Shown here in pieces: positions 13,101 through 27,559 of a DNA stretch of 64,000 bases. The DNA comes from Toxonevra muliebris. Taxonomy: Eukaryota > Arthropoda > Insecta > Diptera > Pallopteridae. The stretch is from the NCBI GenBank assembly GCA_963691655.1, contig OY829326.1, positions 43,117,989-43,181,988 of the forward strand, read 5' to 3'. The notes below the pieces were generated by a model that saw only the letters and a program-made list of their open reading frames with translations, was not told where the DNA came from and did not search any database. Position numbers and translations under genes: made by a program. Within the stretch, counting starts at the first letter, position 1. The number at the start of each line of letters is the position of its first letter.

Positions 13101-15523
13101 TGAGGTAAAATATTGTTGTGATGAATATGATAAATAAATAAAGTGGTTGCTAATTTTGTACCTTTGTTTTTAGGTTATTTCCTGCGAGCCTGCCGGCGTC
13201 GATATGAAGGGAAACAAAATTTGTGACATTGACAAAAAGCAGCTACGCATTTCCGATAAGCAACGCATTAGCGTTTGGGATATACTCGAAGGACATAAAA
13301 ACCCAGCCCCCTTATCGTGGGTGTGGTTTGGTGCGGTTAAGCTGGAACGTAAACCATTGGCATATGAAGATGCGCATCGAAATTTGAAATACCACACACA
13401 TAGCCTTGTGAAACCAAGCAGTTACTTCTATGAACCATTACCATTGCCACCAGAGGACATTGAACCAGTACCAGAAAAAATTTGCATTGTATATATGAAA
13501 AAAAGAGCAATTCTTTAAAATTTCATGCCAGTAAAATTGTATGTTTATATTTTTAGAAAGATGAAATGAAAGCCGATACACCTTCTTCAGTCGATCAGTC
13601 GCCAAGTGCTGTAGTGAGTGGCCGTGGCCGTGGCAAGGGCACTACACGCAAGAGAAAACCGAAGAATCCTAAAACACCTCCCGTGAATACTCAAGTGCAA
13701 GCGCAACTACCACAACAGCAGCAACAACCACAAGGACAGCCACAACAACAAGGGCAGCAGCAACAAATGAATAACCCAAATCAAATGGGTCAAATGCAAA
13801 TGAACATGCAGGTGAGTGTGTTTCTCTTTCTTTTAAACAATTTAGGATAACGTATCCTTAAAAAACTTGTTCGAAGCTATTCAAATTTGATTGAAATGAT
13901 TTATATACTGACGTGCGCTCAGAATCCAACTTCAAACAAAAAAACAGTAAAAATCGAAAAGTAATAAATATCAAAATTCTTGTGTCTTTCAATGTATTCG
14001 ATGATGTATAAGGTTAATATGCAACAATTTGCTCCCAATGCAATGTTGCAGCAGAATCCCGCTATGATGCAACAGCAGCAAATGCAGCCGGGTAATTTGC
14101 AGCAGCAATTAAACGCTGGAAATCCACAACAAAATGCTCAAATGAATTTCATGGCCGGAGGGCAGCCCCAGGGAATGCCACAGTCAGGTCATAATCAGCA
14201 GCAATGGCCAGGTCAGAATCAATACCATCCAATGCAACAGCAACAACAACAGCAGCAACAATTTTATCAGCAACAAGGAATGCAAAGTAACAATTACTGA
14301 AACTGAGAGTTTCCTCTGAGTTTCTTTTTACTTTTCTGTGTTTCTGTCTTTATAGTGAATCGTTTCGAGCGTCCACAGCTCAATAATTCCAAACAAGCAT
14401 TGTCGAACATGCTGCGTCAGCGAGTGCCCTTCAACCAGAATAATCCAGCGGCATTTAATGCGATGCAACAACAGCAACAACGGCAGGCACAGGGCATGCA
14501 GCCGCAACAACAACAGCAAGCTAGCCTAAACCCCGTACAGCAGCAGCAACAACAATTGCAACAGCAACAATTTGTTCGTGGCGCAATGCGTGGTATGGCG
14601 CCAAATCAAATGACCGGTACTGCTCCTAATCAAATGGCGCCTGGCATGAATGCTGTTAGCATGGGCGGACAGCAGGGAGGTATGTCTCAGAATCCAATGA
14701 TGCAGCAACAGCAGATGCCTCAAAACATGAATCCTCAAACAAATCCACAGGCCATGGCAATGGCGCAAAATGCCAGTATGATGGGAAGTGGCGGTGGCGG
14801 TAGCCAAACCAGCATGATGAATGCTCAGCCATCGTCAGCGAGCATGGTCAATTCAGGTGGAATGATGCAGCAAAATGTAGGTGTAGGCAATACCGGTGTC
14901 AACCAAGCAATGGTCAATCAGGGAGGACCAGGTCAGTTCCAAAATTTCCAGCAATATCAACAACAGCAGGGCATGAATCAAAGCGGCGGTCCAAACCAAC
15001 AGGCTGCCTCTCTTATGGGCGGTTTCAATCAAATGAATCAGCGCAATAATCCAGCTGCCGATTTCATGGCACAACAACAGCAGCGAGGTCCTGGGGGTAT
15101 GACTGGCAATCGTGGCCAATACATGAATCAAGCTCCCAATGTTACGATGAGCAATATAATGGGACAGGGTACGGTACCACCATACTCACGCCAGCAAGCT
15201 ACCGGTGGCAAGCCGACTGTACAATTTCAACAGCAGCAGCAGCAACAGCGTTTGCATCACCAAATGCTGCAAATGCAAGGTGCGCGTCACAAATAATTTT
15301 ATTTGTGTCAATTGATCCAACGTATCTTTTCTTTTTTCTTTTTGGTTTTCTTCTTTCAGGTATGGGTCCACAAAATGCGACTGTTGGTGGTATTGGGCAA
15401 GCACAAAATCCAAGTATGAGTCAACAACAAACTCCAAACTTAGTTGCTCAACTACAAAGACAAATGCCCAATCAACAGAACATGATGGGCCAGCAGTATC
15501 AACATCAACCTCCGCCCTATTAA
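7164..15523 (+). CDS. kto: Mediator complex subunit 12, Kohtalo (11 exons, ~2442 aa)
   Basis: Med12 is the large scaffold of the Mediator kinase module (with Cdk8, CycC and Med13), acting in the nucleus to gate RNA polymerase II. Hand-built exons: 7164-7776, 7831-9052, 9125-10594, 10663-12364, 12652-12839, 12903-13104, 13174-13488, 13557-13811, 14013-14286, 14356-15279, 15360-15523. They sum to 7,329 nt with no stop. Seen: the N-terminal Med12 block (SLLQEKRPLKRSRLGPPDVY; TWFIKLSAAYTLSFTESKNK), the signature ILCEWAVSSQRWGEHRA across the exon 2/3 junction (residues about 602-618) that names the Med12 LCEWAV domain, then a C-terminal tail very rich in Gln, Met, Asn and Gly (exons 8-11). The start has the MLSLLQEKRP beginning of fly Med12. 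Fly orthologues are about 2,500 aa. All introns are GT-AG; the acceptor at 14012 has a weak pyrimidine tract and is the least certain junction. A poly(A) signal AATAAA lies at 15649. Confidence 0.95.
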
Positions 15524-15648
15524 ACGACCCTTCGCTGCGGTGTGTTTTATATAATTGTCTCTCTCCAAATGGTGGCACCTCTCAATTTTTAGCATGTATT
15601 CGTTCTAATTTTAATTAATGGTCTTTTATTACATAATATGGTCAAGTA

Positions 15649-15654
15649 AATAAA
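15649..15654 (+). terminator. Polyadenylation signal of kohtalo
   Basis: AATAAA lies 126 bp past the kto stop codon, and no earlier canonical signal was found after the stop. Confidence 0.55.
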
Positions 15655-15659
15655 AGTAT

Positions 15660-16005
15660 TGTACAAGAAAGTATTTAAACATATGGTGGTCTGATAAATT
15701 ATTTTGGTTATACACGAAGGAAGAATTTTTTCCAAACAGTATAAGAAAAGGGCTTAGAAGCTGCAGAAAATAAATTAATATAATTTGAAGATTTCATTTA
15801 TTTATTGCTGCTTTTAAACTTATAGTTTGTAGCAGGCTTGCTAAAATAAGCATAATTATTTACAATAAGAAATCGAATTCAACAAGTTATTCAACATATA
15901 GGCTCTGAACCTTAAAAAGATAACGACATAAAAGTATAAGATCTTAACAACATATTGATTATTGACACATTGAAACTGGATTGTTATCAAATGTTTTTAA
16001 AATTG
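15660..16005. other. AT-rich intergenic DNA after kohtalo
   Basis: Nothing recognisable in this stretch: short frames only and no repeats with clear ends. Confidence 0.4.
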
Positions 16006-16007
16006 AA

Positions 16008-16105
16008 CCTAAGTAGTATTCTCTAAAACTGGAGTATAATGGGCATTCAAAAAGAAAATGTTGGAGACTTTCCATTTTATTTAGATTGCACTGCAAACAC
16101 AAGGG
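16008..16105 (-). pseudogene. LINE ORF2 C-terminal fragment
   Basis: Read on the minus strand, this encodes CLQCNLNKMESLQHFLFECP, which fits the Cys-x2-Cys...His-x4-Cys tail motif found after the reverse transcriptase/RNase H of many insect non-LTR retrotransposons ('H-F-L-F-x-C-P'). Only this end is preserved. Confidence 0.5.
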
Positions 16106-16242
16106 ATTTTGATTAATTCTATAAACAAGACCATAAATTCAAAACCTAAGATAAGCGAAGTTGTGCAAGTACCTTACTTATATAAAATTGGTTTCTATAA
16201 GAAACATAAGGGACTACTTGGTCATTTAAAGCCCAGCGAATT

Positions 16243-16450
16243 TTGCAGTTTAGGGAGAAGGAGCTATCGCAGCTGAGCACATATAGATTCAGTTATTGGG
16301 ACACATTTAGGACAGAATGGTCCATTGTGAAACCACATAGTTGGGTCTACAGTTTAACACCGGTTACGAACTGCGGTATGGCAATTTGCTATCACTTGGT
16401 GGTTTTGCCATCAAGAGCTGCACTTGTATCTTGTTCATATCGAATATAAA
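16243..16450 (+). repeat. SINE-like dispersed repeat, copy A
   Basis: This stretch aligns along its whole length with 42,045-42,255: shared blocks include CATTGTGA, CTACAGTTTAAC, GAAC(T/G)GCGGT(A/G)TGGCAAT, CTATCACTT-GTGGTTTTG and TATGAGAATT. A related head sequence lies on the opposite strand at 25,798-25,943. It does not encode a protein. The chance open frame here is simply the repeat. Confidence 0.6.
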
Positions 16451-16558
16451 AATGTTATGAGAATTAACAATGTGAAACACCATTTTTAAAGAAGTTAAGT
16501 CAAAATATGTTTTAAGAACCATAATAAAATATTAATTGCACAGTCTTATGGCTGGTTT

Positions 16559-16644
16559 AATGCCTGGTTTTCACTATGTCAAATTCAGCCAAATTTGCCA
16601 ACATCTTTTTGACAGGGAATATGACATAGTGAAAACCATGCATT
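16559..16644. repeat. Short near-perfect hairpin (MITE-like)
   Basis: Inverted repeats of 23 bp with one mismatch (core GGTTTTCACTATGTCA at 16566-16581; its complement at 16622-16637) enclose a 40-bp loop. The whole unit is 86 bp. It would fold into a strong stem. Tiny MITE is the likely explanation; a structured RNA cannot be excluded. Confidence 0.6.
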
Positions 16645-16649
16645 ACACA

Positions 16650-18060
16650 TAGACCCGAGCAGCCAAAAATTATTTTTAAGATAATTTTAGGCGCTGATTA
16701 AGAATCCCAAGGCAGTTTTTCGCTATCAGGTCAAGTTTCTTAAATACATTTTTTAGCCATTCGACCTTCAATTGTGATTATATTTGAAAACCTAAAACTT
16801 TAAAAGGATAATAGGATGTTGAAAATAAATAAAAAAAATACGAAATGAAGTGCAGTGCAGCTGCGTCGTTTGCAATTTTTTGAATTCGTCTTATATATAA
16901 AAGCCAACAATAACAGTTGACCATACCACCATTCCAAAAACTTTTGTAGCTTTTCCCGATTTTCTGTAAATCTTAATGTAGCCGCTTTCATTGTTTGACG
17001 CTAGTATCGTCGAGAGGGAAATCCAAATCGGAGTGAAAAAATTAATTTTCAACAGCATTTGAGCGCCCGGTCAAAGTACATTTTTTTTGCCATACTTTAT
17101 TCAAAAGCAGACTACCTTGCGAAAGAAAAAAATTTTAATTCGTAAATGCACTATAGACAAGGACCTTTTAACCAATAGTCTCTACATTGGTGCATTGAGA
17201 CATTCCATTTATTGATGAATCACAATTTAGATAAAAATATTAGATGACTATAAATAATCCAAACAGTGAATAATGGGCGAAATGAACATTATATAATGTT
17301 TCATCCGCTACAAATATAGCAGGTAATTCCTAAAACTTTAATGCTTGTAAATTGGGATTAGTTTTCTATGCACTGTAGTGACCAGATAAAAGTTAACACC
17401 TTATTCATTTTAGAAACCCAGAGAAACTGATTTCAAAAGTTGAGTTGTCCGCAAAAACTCACACTCTCGTAACGACATAAATCTTCTAAACATATCGAAT
17501 ATTCTTCCTATCCCTATTTTTATACCAAGCACTGCTTTTTTACTTTTCTTTTAAATATTTTTGTTTTCAATATAAAAGACTTCAAGCTGTTATTCATATC
17601 TAAACATTATATAAATATACCACTAAAAAATATTGTTTGTGTGATATGAAACATTTTTCATTCAACACTGTTATTTCATTGACTGGATCTATATATATTT
17701 AAGACTTAAACAACTGGCAGGTTACCAAGCCTGGTCAGGGTTACATTTTGTAGGCTTATACATGCAATACCATACGTACCTTGTGTTTTTAAACAGCACA
17801 CTGAAATAGAACCCCTATAAATGTAGAGCATTGTGTTAGTTGGGGAAGAATAATAAGTTATAAATTATATTCAATTGCTAAATGCAATCCTGTTACGTCG
17901 TTATCTAAATTACCATAGTGCGTTTGCGGTAGCAGTGCAGTAAAAAAAAACAACTGTTTACTGACGTTAATTTAGAAATATAGCTAACCAGAGCAGCGCT
18001 GGAAACTGCCACTGGTTTACTCTCAGGACGGTATATTTCAATACATTCTTAAGTCAATAG
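16650..18060. other. Gene-free intergenic DNA with a dispersed-repeat copy
   Basis: No coding block was recognised. At about 17,935-18,012 lies a diverged copy of the repeat seen at 5,495-5,580. Confidence 0.4.
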
Positions 18061-18064
18061 TATA

Positions 18065-18195
18065 TCGAAGTCTGCTTTTAGACGAGTGGGCTTCTTTCTA
18101 GAAACTGTCAAAATGTGTTGGAAAGACGGGGGTATTTCTCCCTCCCTTTGACAGTTTTCACAAGCAAGTTTCCTCGTCTAAAAGCCGACATTCGA
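18065..18195. mobile_element. Small foldback MITE (TCTGCTTTTAGACGAG family)
   Basis: The outer arms TCGAAGTCTGCTTTTAGACG (left) and the complement of CGTCTAAAAGCCGACATTCGA (right) pair with few mismatches. The pairing continues inward through AACTGTCAAA. The element is 131 bp, non-coding. Related arms occur twice at 35,755-36,055. Confidence 0.65.
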
Positions 18196-18199
18196 CTAT

Positions 18200-19700
18200 G
18201 AGCTTCAATTGTGTTTACAGTTCAACGCTTGAACGCAGCTAAGTCTGCCAAGTCTAAAATTTTCAAATACGATTCTCGGAAACAAATTTCTAAAAAAAAA
18301 GGAAAAGTTTCTTAAGTTCAGGAAACTTTATTATAGCTAGTCGTTGTTTTTTCTTATAAGTTCATATATACTAGGTGGATTCAAATTTTACATAATTTTT
18401 GGGTTATTTTGTTTACACGTACCAACAAAATAAATGGTAAAAATTCCCACATCATGGAAAGATTTCATACTCTCTAGCGTACAATTTCACGAAAAAATTT
18501 AACTTACACCAAAGTTTTATAACATTTTCTTCCAAAAAAACACGGTTTTACCATTTTTTGTTATCTTCTTCCAGCTCTTTATTCCTGGCCATTTGGTAAA
18601 CTTAAAGGAACGTATGCGCACTTAGGCACGTTTTTGTCGTTGCGAATCCGCCCATTGATTTATATGAGAATCCGCACATATATGCAGGAGGACTATATAA
18701 ATATTAGAAAGAAAGACGAAATTTGGTATGATAAAAAAATAAAAACATTAGAAAGAAAGGCAAATATTTTGAATGAGATTAGCTCGGAGCTGAAACAAAA
18801 ACGTTAAGTGGTTATTCATTGGACGAAGACATCATCCTAATATTATCATTTCAATATGTAAATTTAATTTTATAGTTAACTGAACTGCTAAAAAAATCGT
18901 CCAATTTTAGTTTTTATGTATGACAGAAAGAAATAAAATAAAAATTAGCTGTTACGATTTCAATGCAGCAAAAACGCATCAGTGTGCGGTCTCTTGCGTG
19001 TTTACGAAATTAACAGTTCTGCCACAAGTCTGCGCATCCGCAACGGAAAAAACGTGTAAGTGTGCGCATATACACGTTTCGCAGACCTAAGTGCTCGACC
19101 ACAGCTCCATGAGTGCCACAGAAACGCAATTTAATCACTTTGTGCGCACTAAAAATATTCTAGAGCGGTCGCCATTTTTTGGAGCGTATTATATTTCTGA
19201 TACATTTTTTTCTTTATTTTTTAATTTTTGAGTCACTTAAAGACTCTAGTTTTCTAGATTCTAATTTTTTTACAAAATTTTTACATATTTGTCAAAAAGC
19301 TCAAATATAGCGTTTCGTAGACACAAAATGTGGAATAAATAGCTCAAGATTACATATGTAGCAGTAATATAGTTGTGGCGGACTAAATTGAGTCTGCGAA
19401 ATGCGACCAATGTTATATACTTTTTATTAACAGCCCTTGTTTCCAACCTTGCTTTATACTGGAAGATATGTGCATACATGTGTTTATCGAATAGCGAGTA
19501 TCAGAACAGTGTTGGGTATTCATAAATGATAAATTAACGACGTAAAAAAAATACTTCACACAAGTTATACATCCATAAAATTTTGCTATCCACACCTTAG
19601 TTATGTGACAAAAAATGTTGAACTTAATAAGAGTTTCAATAAAATATTATCGAATAAGCAAGAATTTATGTTTATTTAACGTAAGAAAGTATACATTTTA
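18200..19700. other. Gene-free AT-rich stretch upstream of P5C dehydrogenase
   Basis: Only short chance frames were found. Around 18,950-19,150 the DNA is less AT-rich (several CG dinucleotides), but no feature could be assigned. Confidence 0.35.
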
Positions 19701-19719
19701 CATATATTCTCTCCCGTTC

Positions 19720-20010
19720 TCTTAGTTTACGTGCGCTCACTTCCTTCCATTTGTCAATTACTCAACAACGAAGGTAAATACTCATACTCGCGTATATCGA
19801 TTTATGCGCGCTGTGCGCGGCACTTCACTAAAGAACAAGTGAGGTAGAAGAAAAGAAGAAGTAGAACGAGAACGGCAAGTAATAACCAGCCGAAAACTGC
19901 TGATTTGACCTAAACGAACGAAGGTATAATAAAAATACAATAATAATAAAACGAGAAAATAAAGAAAAGGCCTGAACTACACCAATTGACAGTGCATCAA
20001 ACAATTCAAC
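19720..20010 (+). promoter_or_regulatory. Candidate promoter and non-coding first exon of P5C dehydrogenase
   Basis: A textbook splice donor (CAAC then GTAAGTTTTA) begins at 20,011, preceded by about 280 bp that are richer in C and G than the surroundings (pyrimidine-rich and CG-containing around 19,720-19,830). No protein-coding frame crosses the donor. The next plus-strand gene starts with its ATG at 21,753, so an untranslated exon spliced over about 1.7 kb is plausible. The exact acceptor and transcription start are not visible; RNA evidence would decide. Confidence 0.35.
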
Positions 20011-21752
20011 GTAAGTTTTATTAAATTTTACCATGTAGTGCATATTTGTTAAAAATATTTGGTAAAATTAAATTCACCGTAAAATTGTGAAAAGTAACAC
20101 ATTTTTCGTATCTTATTTTGAGAAAGAGTGACTGCAGTGATACAAAAACAAAAACTTTTGATTGCAATTGCGTAATAGACGACGAAAGTGAAATTTAAAA
20201 TAATATACACATAGAAAACTAGTTATGGCAATCGAGAAAAAACTGCAGTATTCTTAATTTATCACATACCTATATACCAAAAAATAAGTTGTGCATTCAT
20301 ATTTAGTATATATGTTTTCAGGCCTTGATCGCAATATGTACGAGAATTCTGTGTTTCTCAATTGAATAAATTTTAATGCATAGTATTTAGTACTTACTTT
20401 TATTTACTTGAATACATGGATATGTAAACGTGTAAACTAGTAAAAAATAAATAAAGAAAAATAAAAAAAAGTGTATAAAGTTTTAAATCAAAATTATCTC
20501 GCAAACCACATACATACGCTGTTTATCTACTAGTGAAAGTATCGTTCTTAGATTTATAATTTTGTAATATGCACCTAAGTAAACGAAAGTTAATGAAATT
20601 TATCTGATTTTGTAAAAAACTAAAAGCAATTAAAACAACAATTTGTCAACACATACAGATATGCAGTATATGTATTAAAGTTTGTGGTTCTAAGTGTGTC
20701 ATCTATCCAGCAAATATTTTTGGTTCATTAAAAGTTTTCATAATCATCGCCTTTACATCACATTAACACCTGAGACAAAGTTATATAAAAATGAATTCCC
20801 TTAAAATTTTGTTGAGCTATTTATTCTTATAAATTTTGCATTCATTTTCTATACGTTCTGAGTTGACTGTGCGCCCAAGGCAATGGGCGGAATCGGCAGC
20901 ATCATAATAGCATTCTCCAGGATTATATGTCCACAGACAGAAAACACAGAGAACTAAGTATCGTGAAGATTGCCACTGATAAGTGGCCATGGCGTAGTGA
21001 TTATATGCTATACTAACACGGTCGAAAAATTAAAAAAAGAAAAAAAATTTCCACACGGCACCACCTCCTGGCATGAAACTGTAGGCCCCTTCCTTTCATG
21101 TACAAATAAAGCTCGCATAACATGACTAAATGCAAGACCCCTTGACCTAGACCCTCATAATTGTCGAATTATCTTTTTGTATCTGTTCATTTGTATATTG
21201 TTTTTAGACGTTAAATTCAATGATGCCCCAAGTTTTAAATGGCAACTTTTTATAACTATAAAATCTGGTGCTAACTAAACATCGACCAAATTGAATCCTA
21301 CTGCTTTTTCACTCTACTGTGATCAATTAGTGCACAACGCGAACCTAGTAACAAACATATTTCTCAGATTTATTTATAGGCAATTGAACACACACAAATG
21401 CAAACAACTAATTTAAACTAATTTATTCATTGCGAAAAGAGAATTTATTGATAAGAAAAAAAATCATATTAATATAATAGAAGAAATTAGATTTTGGTTC
21501 GCAAGCTTCAAGTATAAGTTCTTTAAGTACATCTGAAACATATATAAAGTTTTGAAATTTTTATTAAAACACTTGCGTTTCTTTCTAATCTTCATATTTG
21601 ACGTTTTTCTATATAACGCCTATTATTTCTGATAAGTTGGAAGAAAAACTATTAATATTTTTGTATTTAACTTTAATTTTTAGATAGATTTGATGTGCCT
21701 AAAGTAGAAATTTTAACTCGAATCTCAAAAGTTTTTCAAATAGACAAGCAAT

Positions 21753-24024
<2,272 letters not shown>

Positions 24025-25560
24025 ATGTAAAAACGAGAATATTCAAATATAAACCAAAAACATAATCTCAATTTTTTGCAAACCAATTAATCTCATTTAT
24101 TGAATTTTTGTTACAAATAGTTAATCAATGAATCGAAAAACATTTTAAAATGTATTCACCCTTACACCCATACTACTATACTATAGCAAAATATTTAATT
24201 TTTAAATTTGTTAAAAATGCAATAATGATTTTAATGATGAACAATTAAAAAATAAATATCTTTGTATATGTATTTACAAAACGAAACAAAAAATCAATAT
24301 CTTTCCACTGTATATGCACTAATTATGAAATGTATTAAACAAATAAAATTAAAGTATTCTGTTTCAAACATTTATCAAGTACAACATATAACATTAAATA
24401 AAAATAAAGTAAAAAATAGAAACACTAGTAAGGGAATTCGAGAAACGATTTGTGTGAAATGAAATATTAATTCGGGAGTTATATTAAAGGAAAACTACTG
24501 AAAAACAAAATTGATATGCTGATTTAATTATTTGAATTTTATATATAGATTTATATGTGAAATGTCTCATAAAAGCGTTTATTATAATTTATCGTTTTAA
24601 ATTATTAAATTTAATGTATTGAAATTACAAAACAAAAAGATAAAGAACATATTGGAATAGGTCTATATGAAACACACTTGACAATACACTTAAGATTAAA
24701 GAAAATAAAAGAATGACGTATGTGTTTATTTTTAAAATATAATAATTATAATTAAAAAATTAAATAAATTGAAACATTAATGTTACTACTAAAAACAAAA
24801 TGTACGTGCATTGTTCGCTTTGTGAAAATAAACTATTTGCATTTATTTGCTACAGATGTTCGTTTGTTTGAATGGCTATCAATATCTTCGGGATTTTTAA
24901 AATAGTTATAATGGATTAATTTATGAATACACATCACTGAGTGCCTTCCAGTTCTAAACTAGAGAACAACCTGCAAAATATGGTAGTTTATAATATCCTG
25001 CAACAACCTCGATGGTCTGGAAACATTGTTAAATTCATTGCATGGCTATAATTTTTTTATCTTTGCAATTCGTAGATACCTTAACATGAATTAAGATCAA
25101 GAAACATTTTAAGTGATTCAAAATCGGGATGCAGAATTTTGTTCACTTCAGAATTTCGAGAGATCTTAATCTAACAATGCGAGAGGAATAGTTTTGTCCA
25201 TTTTATACAGTCTATAAAATATTTGACAACAGTTTCCCCAAAAACTGGAAATATTTTTCTTTCCGCTCATATGGTCTCATTTCTAAGATGCAAACTCCAC
25301 AATTACTTTTGCTTGTTCATTTATTTATTTATTTCGCTTATAGATGTACCAAATCCTTACAGGCTAGAAATTATTGTAAAAAAAAATAATATTAGACTCA
25401 AATTAAAACTAGATAACATTATTAAGAAACCTTAAAATCAACAGAATGATTAACAATGAATGAATGATTAACAGCCTAATTCGCTCGTCGATGGTCTTTC
25501 TCCATTTTTAATAAAAAAAAATGTATTTTCCGCGTTCTTGCGTCTATTTTCAATAACTCT
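24025..25560. other. Gene-free AT-rich DNA after P5C dehydrogenase
   Basis: It contains possible polyadenylation signals for the upstream gene (AATAAA overlapping the stop at 24,020 and again near 24,250). Otherwise only chance frames were seen. Confidence 0.4.
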
Positions 25561-25589
25561 CTTCTGGAGTTTTTATTGATAAATGAAAG

Positions 25590-26360
25590 ATCGCATGTGT
25601 TACACCGATTTTTAAAAACGGTAATGAATATCTCTAATTATAGGAGTATTTCGAATTTATCAACTATTTCCAAGCTATTTGAGTGTATCATAAAAGTTAA
25701 ATTGACTTTTGCGGTTATGGGACTAATTAGAATCAGCATGGGTTTGTGGCTAGGCGTTAAACTATTTCTAATTAAGTTGTTTTTACAAGATACTGTAATA
25801 ATGTACTGTGTAGATTCATTATGGAATCCTCATGGTTCTCCACTCCGTAAATGGGGGAGTCGCGCCGTACTGTGGTATCACAATGAGCCTAATTATGTGC
25901 TTAAGTGTGCTTTCAAGCAGAAGGCTGCCACTCCAACCTAACCTACAAGATACTGTATCTCCCTTTTAGTAGCTGGAACTTAAGTTGATACTGTCTACAC
26001 AGACTTCTCAAAAGCTTTTGATAAAGTTTCACATAGTATTCTAATTTCTACGTTATTAAAAATGGGTTTCCACACTTTTTTCTTGCGATGGTTAAAATTC
26101 TATCTGCATAAATGATTGTTTTTGCTGTTATCGATGGTCTAAAAACAAACCCCTTTTTTGCTACTTTAGGAGTTACTCAGTGTAGTATCTTAGGTCCGTT
26201 CCTCTTCATCCTGTTCATCAATGATGTTAATAGTTGTTTCACTCGTGTAAATTTGCTTTTAAACGCTGATGGTGCTAAAATACATTTTTATTCGCCTCTT
26301 GAAAATTTTTCCGAAAGAAATTGCAGCAATTTGGTTGTAGATGTGAACACCGCCCTAAAC
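25590..26360 (+). pseudogene. Dead non-LTR retrotransposon reverse transcriptase
   Basis: Recognisable reverse-transcriptase blocks occur in order but in different frames: NYRSISNLSTISKLFECIIK (25,633-25,692), VYTDFSKAFDKVSH (about 25,995-26,035; the Asp in TDFSKAFD is a metal-binding position) and LGPFLFILFINDV (about 26,191-26,229). The active-site YADD box is degenerate (NADGAK). Frameshifts and two later insertions (25,798-25,943 and from 26,361) break it. Type: jockey/I-like LINE. Confidence 0.8.
25798..25943 (-). mobile_element. SINE-like insertion with 14-bp target duplication, copy B
   Basis: This 146-bp segment interrupts the reverse-transcriptase relic and is bracketed by the direct repeat TACAAGATACTGTA (25,784-25,797 and 25,944-25,957). 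Read on the minus strand it starts GGTTAGGTTGGAGTGGCAGC and contains GGCTCATTGTGATACCAC, the head sequence of the family seen at 42,045 and 16,243. Long variable target duplications are the mark of LINE-driven retroposition, so this is probably a short retroposon. Confidence 0.7.
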
Positions 26361-27224
26361 CTGCTACAGACGATAAACTTATCGTTCAACTGGTTGACAA
26401 ACTTGTCGCGGTTGATTGATTGCAAGTAGACTGTGTGTAGGCAAGTTGAAAACCGGATTGAGAGATTTCAGCAAGTTTATCAATCAGTTGAAGAAAAATT
26501 AAGATGTTATGGTTTTCGAGATCAATTTCAACTGGTTTATCAACTTGCTGGTCATGTGTAGGATATTTGGCAAAACACACATACAATTTAATTTTTTTTG
26601 AAATGCATTTACAGAGTGTTAAAATTATTTAAAAATAGCTGCGTTTTATTCGTCACTTGCTTCTAGTTATATATAACTAGCAGCGATAATTGTATGGGAA
26701 AACAACAACAAAGCGGCAGAGATAACACGTATAATTATAGCTGTTATGTATACTTAACAAGTTGTTTAACTACATCAAATTCTATTGAGAACTGTTAATA
26801 GCGAAACAAGAAGCATGACAGTTTGGCAAAAAACAGAAAAGGAAAATATTAAAAACAATGCCCGCAATGACTGGGGCTCATTAAAATGTCTCAGCTCTAG
26901 CTGCTGAGCAGTTTCATTGTGAATAACATTATAACGAAGAAGAGATTTAACAACTTGATTGTTTTATTCGCACATGTTAAACTGACTGGCGAATAAAACA
27001 CAGCTATTGTAAATAAAAAAGTAAATTTAATGAAAATGGCTTCGACAGCTGTAAATAACATTGAGATTGGGTTTTAAGCCCTCACATATGGTCAATAAAA
27101 TTTCATCAGCCATGTGTGTAAGTGGAGGCATACATCTAGAAATGAAATCGTTTAACCAAGTTGTAGAGAACGATCAACAATTAGTTTATCAACCAGTTGA
27201 ACGATAAGTCTGCCGTCTGTAGCA
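26361..27224. mobile_element. Non-autonomous DNA transposon with ~43-bp inverted ends
   Basis: The left end begins CTGCTACAGACGATAAACTT and continues ATCGTTCAACTGGTTGA; the right end is its complement with a few mismatches (CTGCTACAGACGGCAGACTT, then ATCGTTCAACTGGTTGA). Subterminal copies of CAACTGG/CAGTTGA occur inside (for example 26,481-26,489). There is no transposase frame in the 864 bp. No clean target duplication was found, so the superfamily is unassigned. It sits inside the dead reverse transcriptase. Confidence 0.7.
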
Positions 27225-27299
27225 GTCTTTAGAAACACCACCTACGCTAATTTTTCAATTTTAAAAATCATTTCAACAAAACTTGATCAATATAACAGC

Positions 27300-27558
27300 A
27301 AACGGCAAGCATAAAAGAGAATAAAAGAACTTCATTTTAAGATTTGACTAATGTAAAAAGGGAGTTATTTATTAAAAATAAGACAATGAACAGTGAAAAT
27401 GAATATTTCAAGTAACCTGAAGTCTAAACGCAAACGGCAAGCATAAAAGAGAATAAAAGAACTTCATTTTAAGATTTGACTAATGTAAAAAGGGAGTTAT
27501 TTATTAAAAATAAGACAATGAACAGTGAAAATGAATATTTCAAGTGACCTGAAGTCTA
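27300..27558 (+). repeat. 132-bp direct tandem duplication
   Basis: The unit starting AACGGCAAGCATAAAAGAGA at 27,301 is repeated at 27,433. Across the second copy only one clear substitution is visible (AGTAACCTGA versus AGTGACCTGA). Near-identity in neutral DNA implies a very recent duplication or an assembly artefact. Confidence 0.9.
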
Positions 27559-27559
27559 G

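Noticed and set aside
14328..15131. Leucine/histidine-rich minus-strand frames opposite the kto Gln-rich exons
   Set aside because: CAG/CAA runs read backwards give Leu runs; these are shadows of the kto coding exons.
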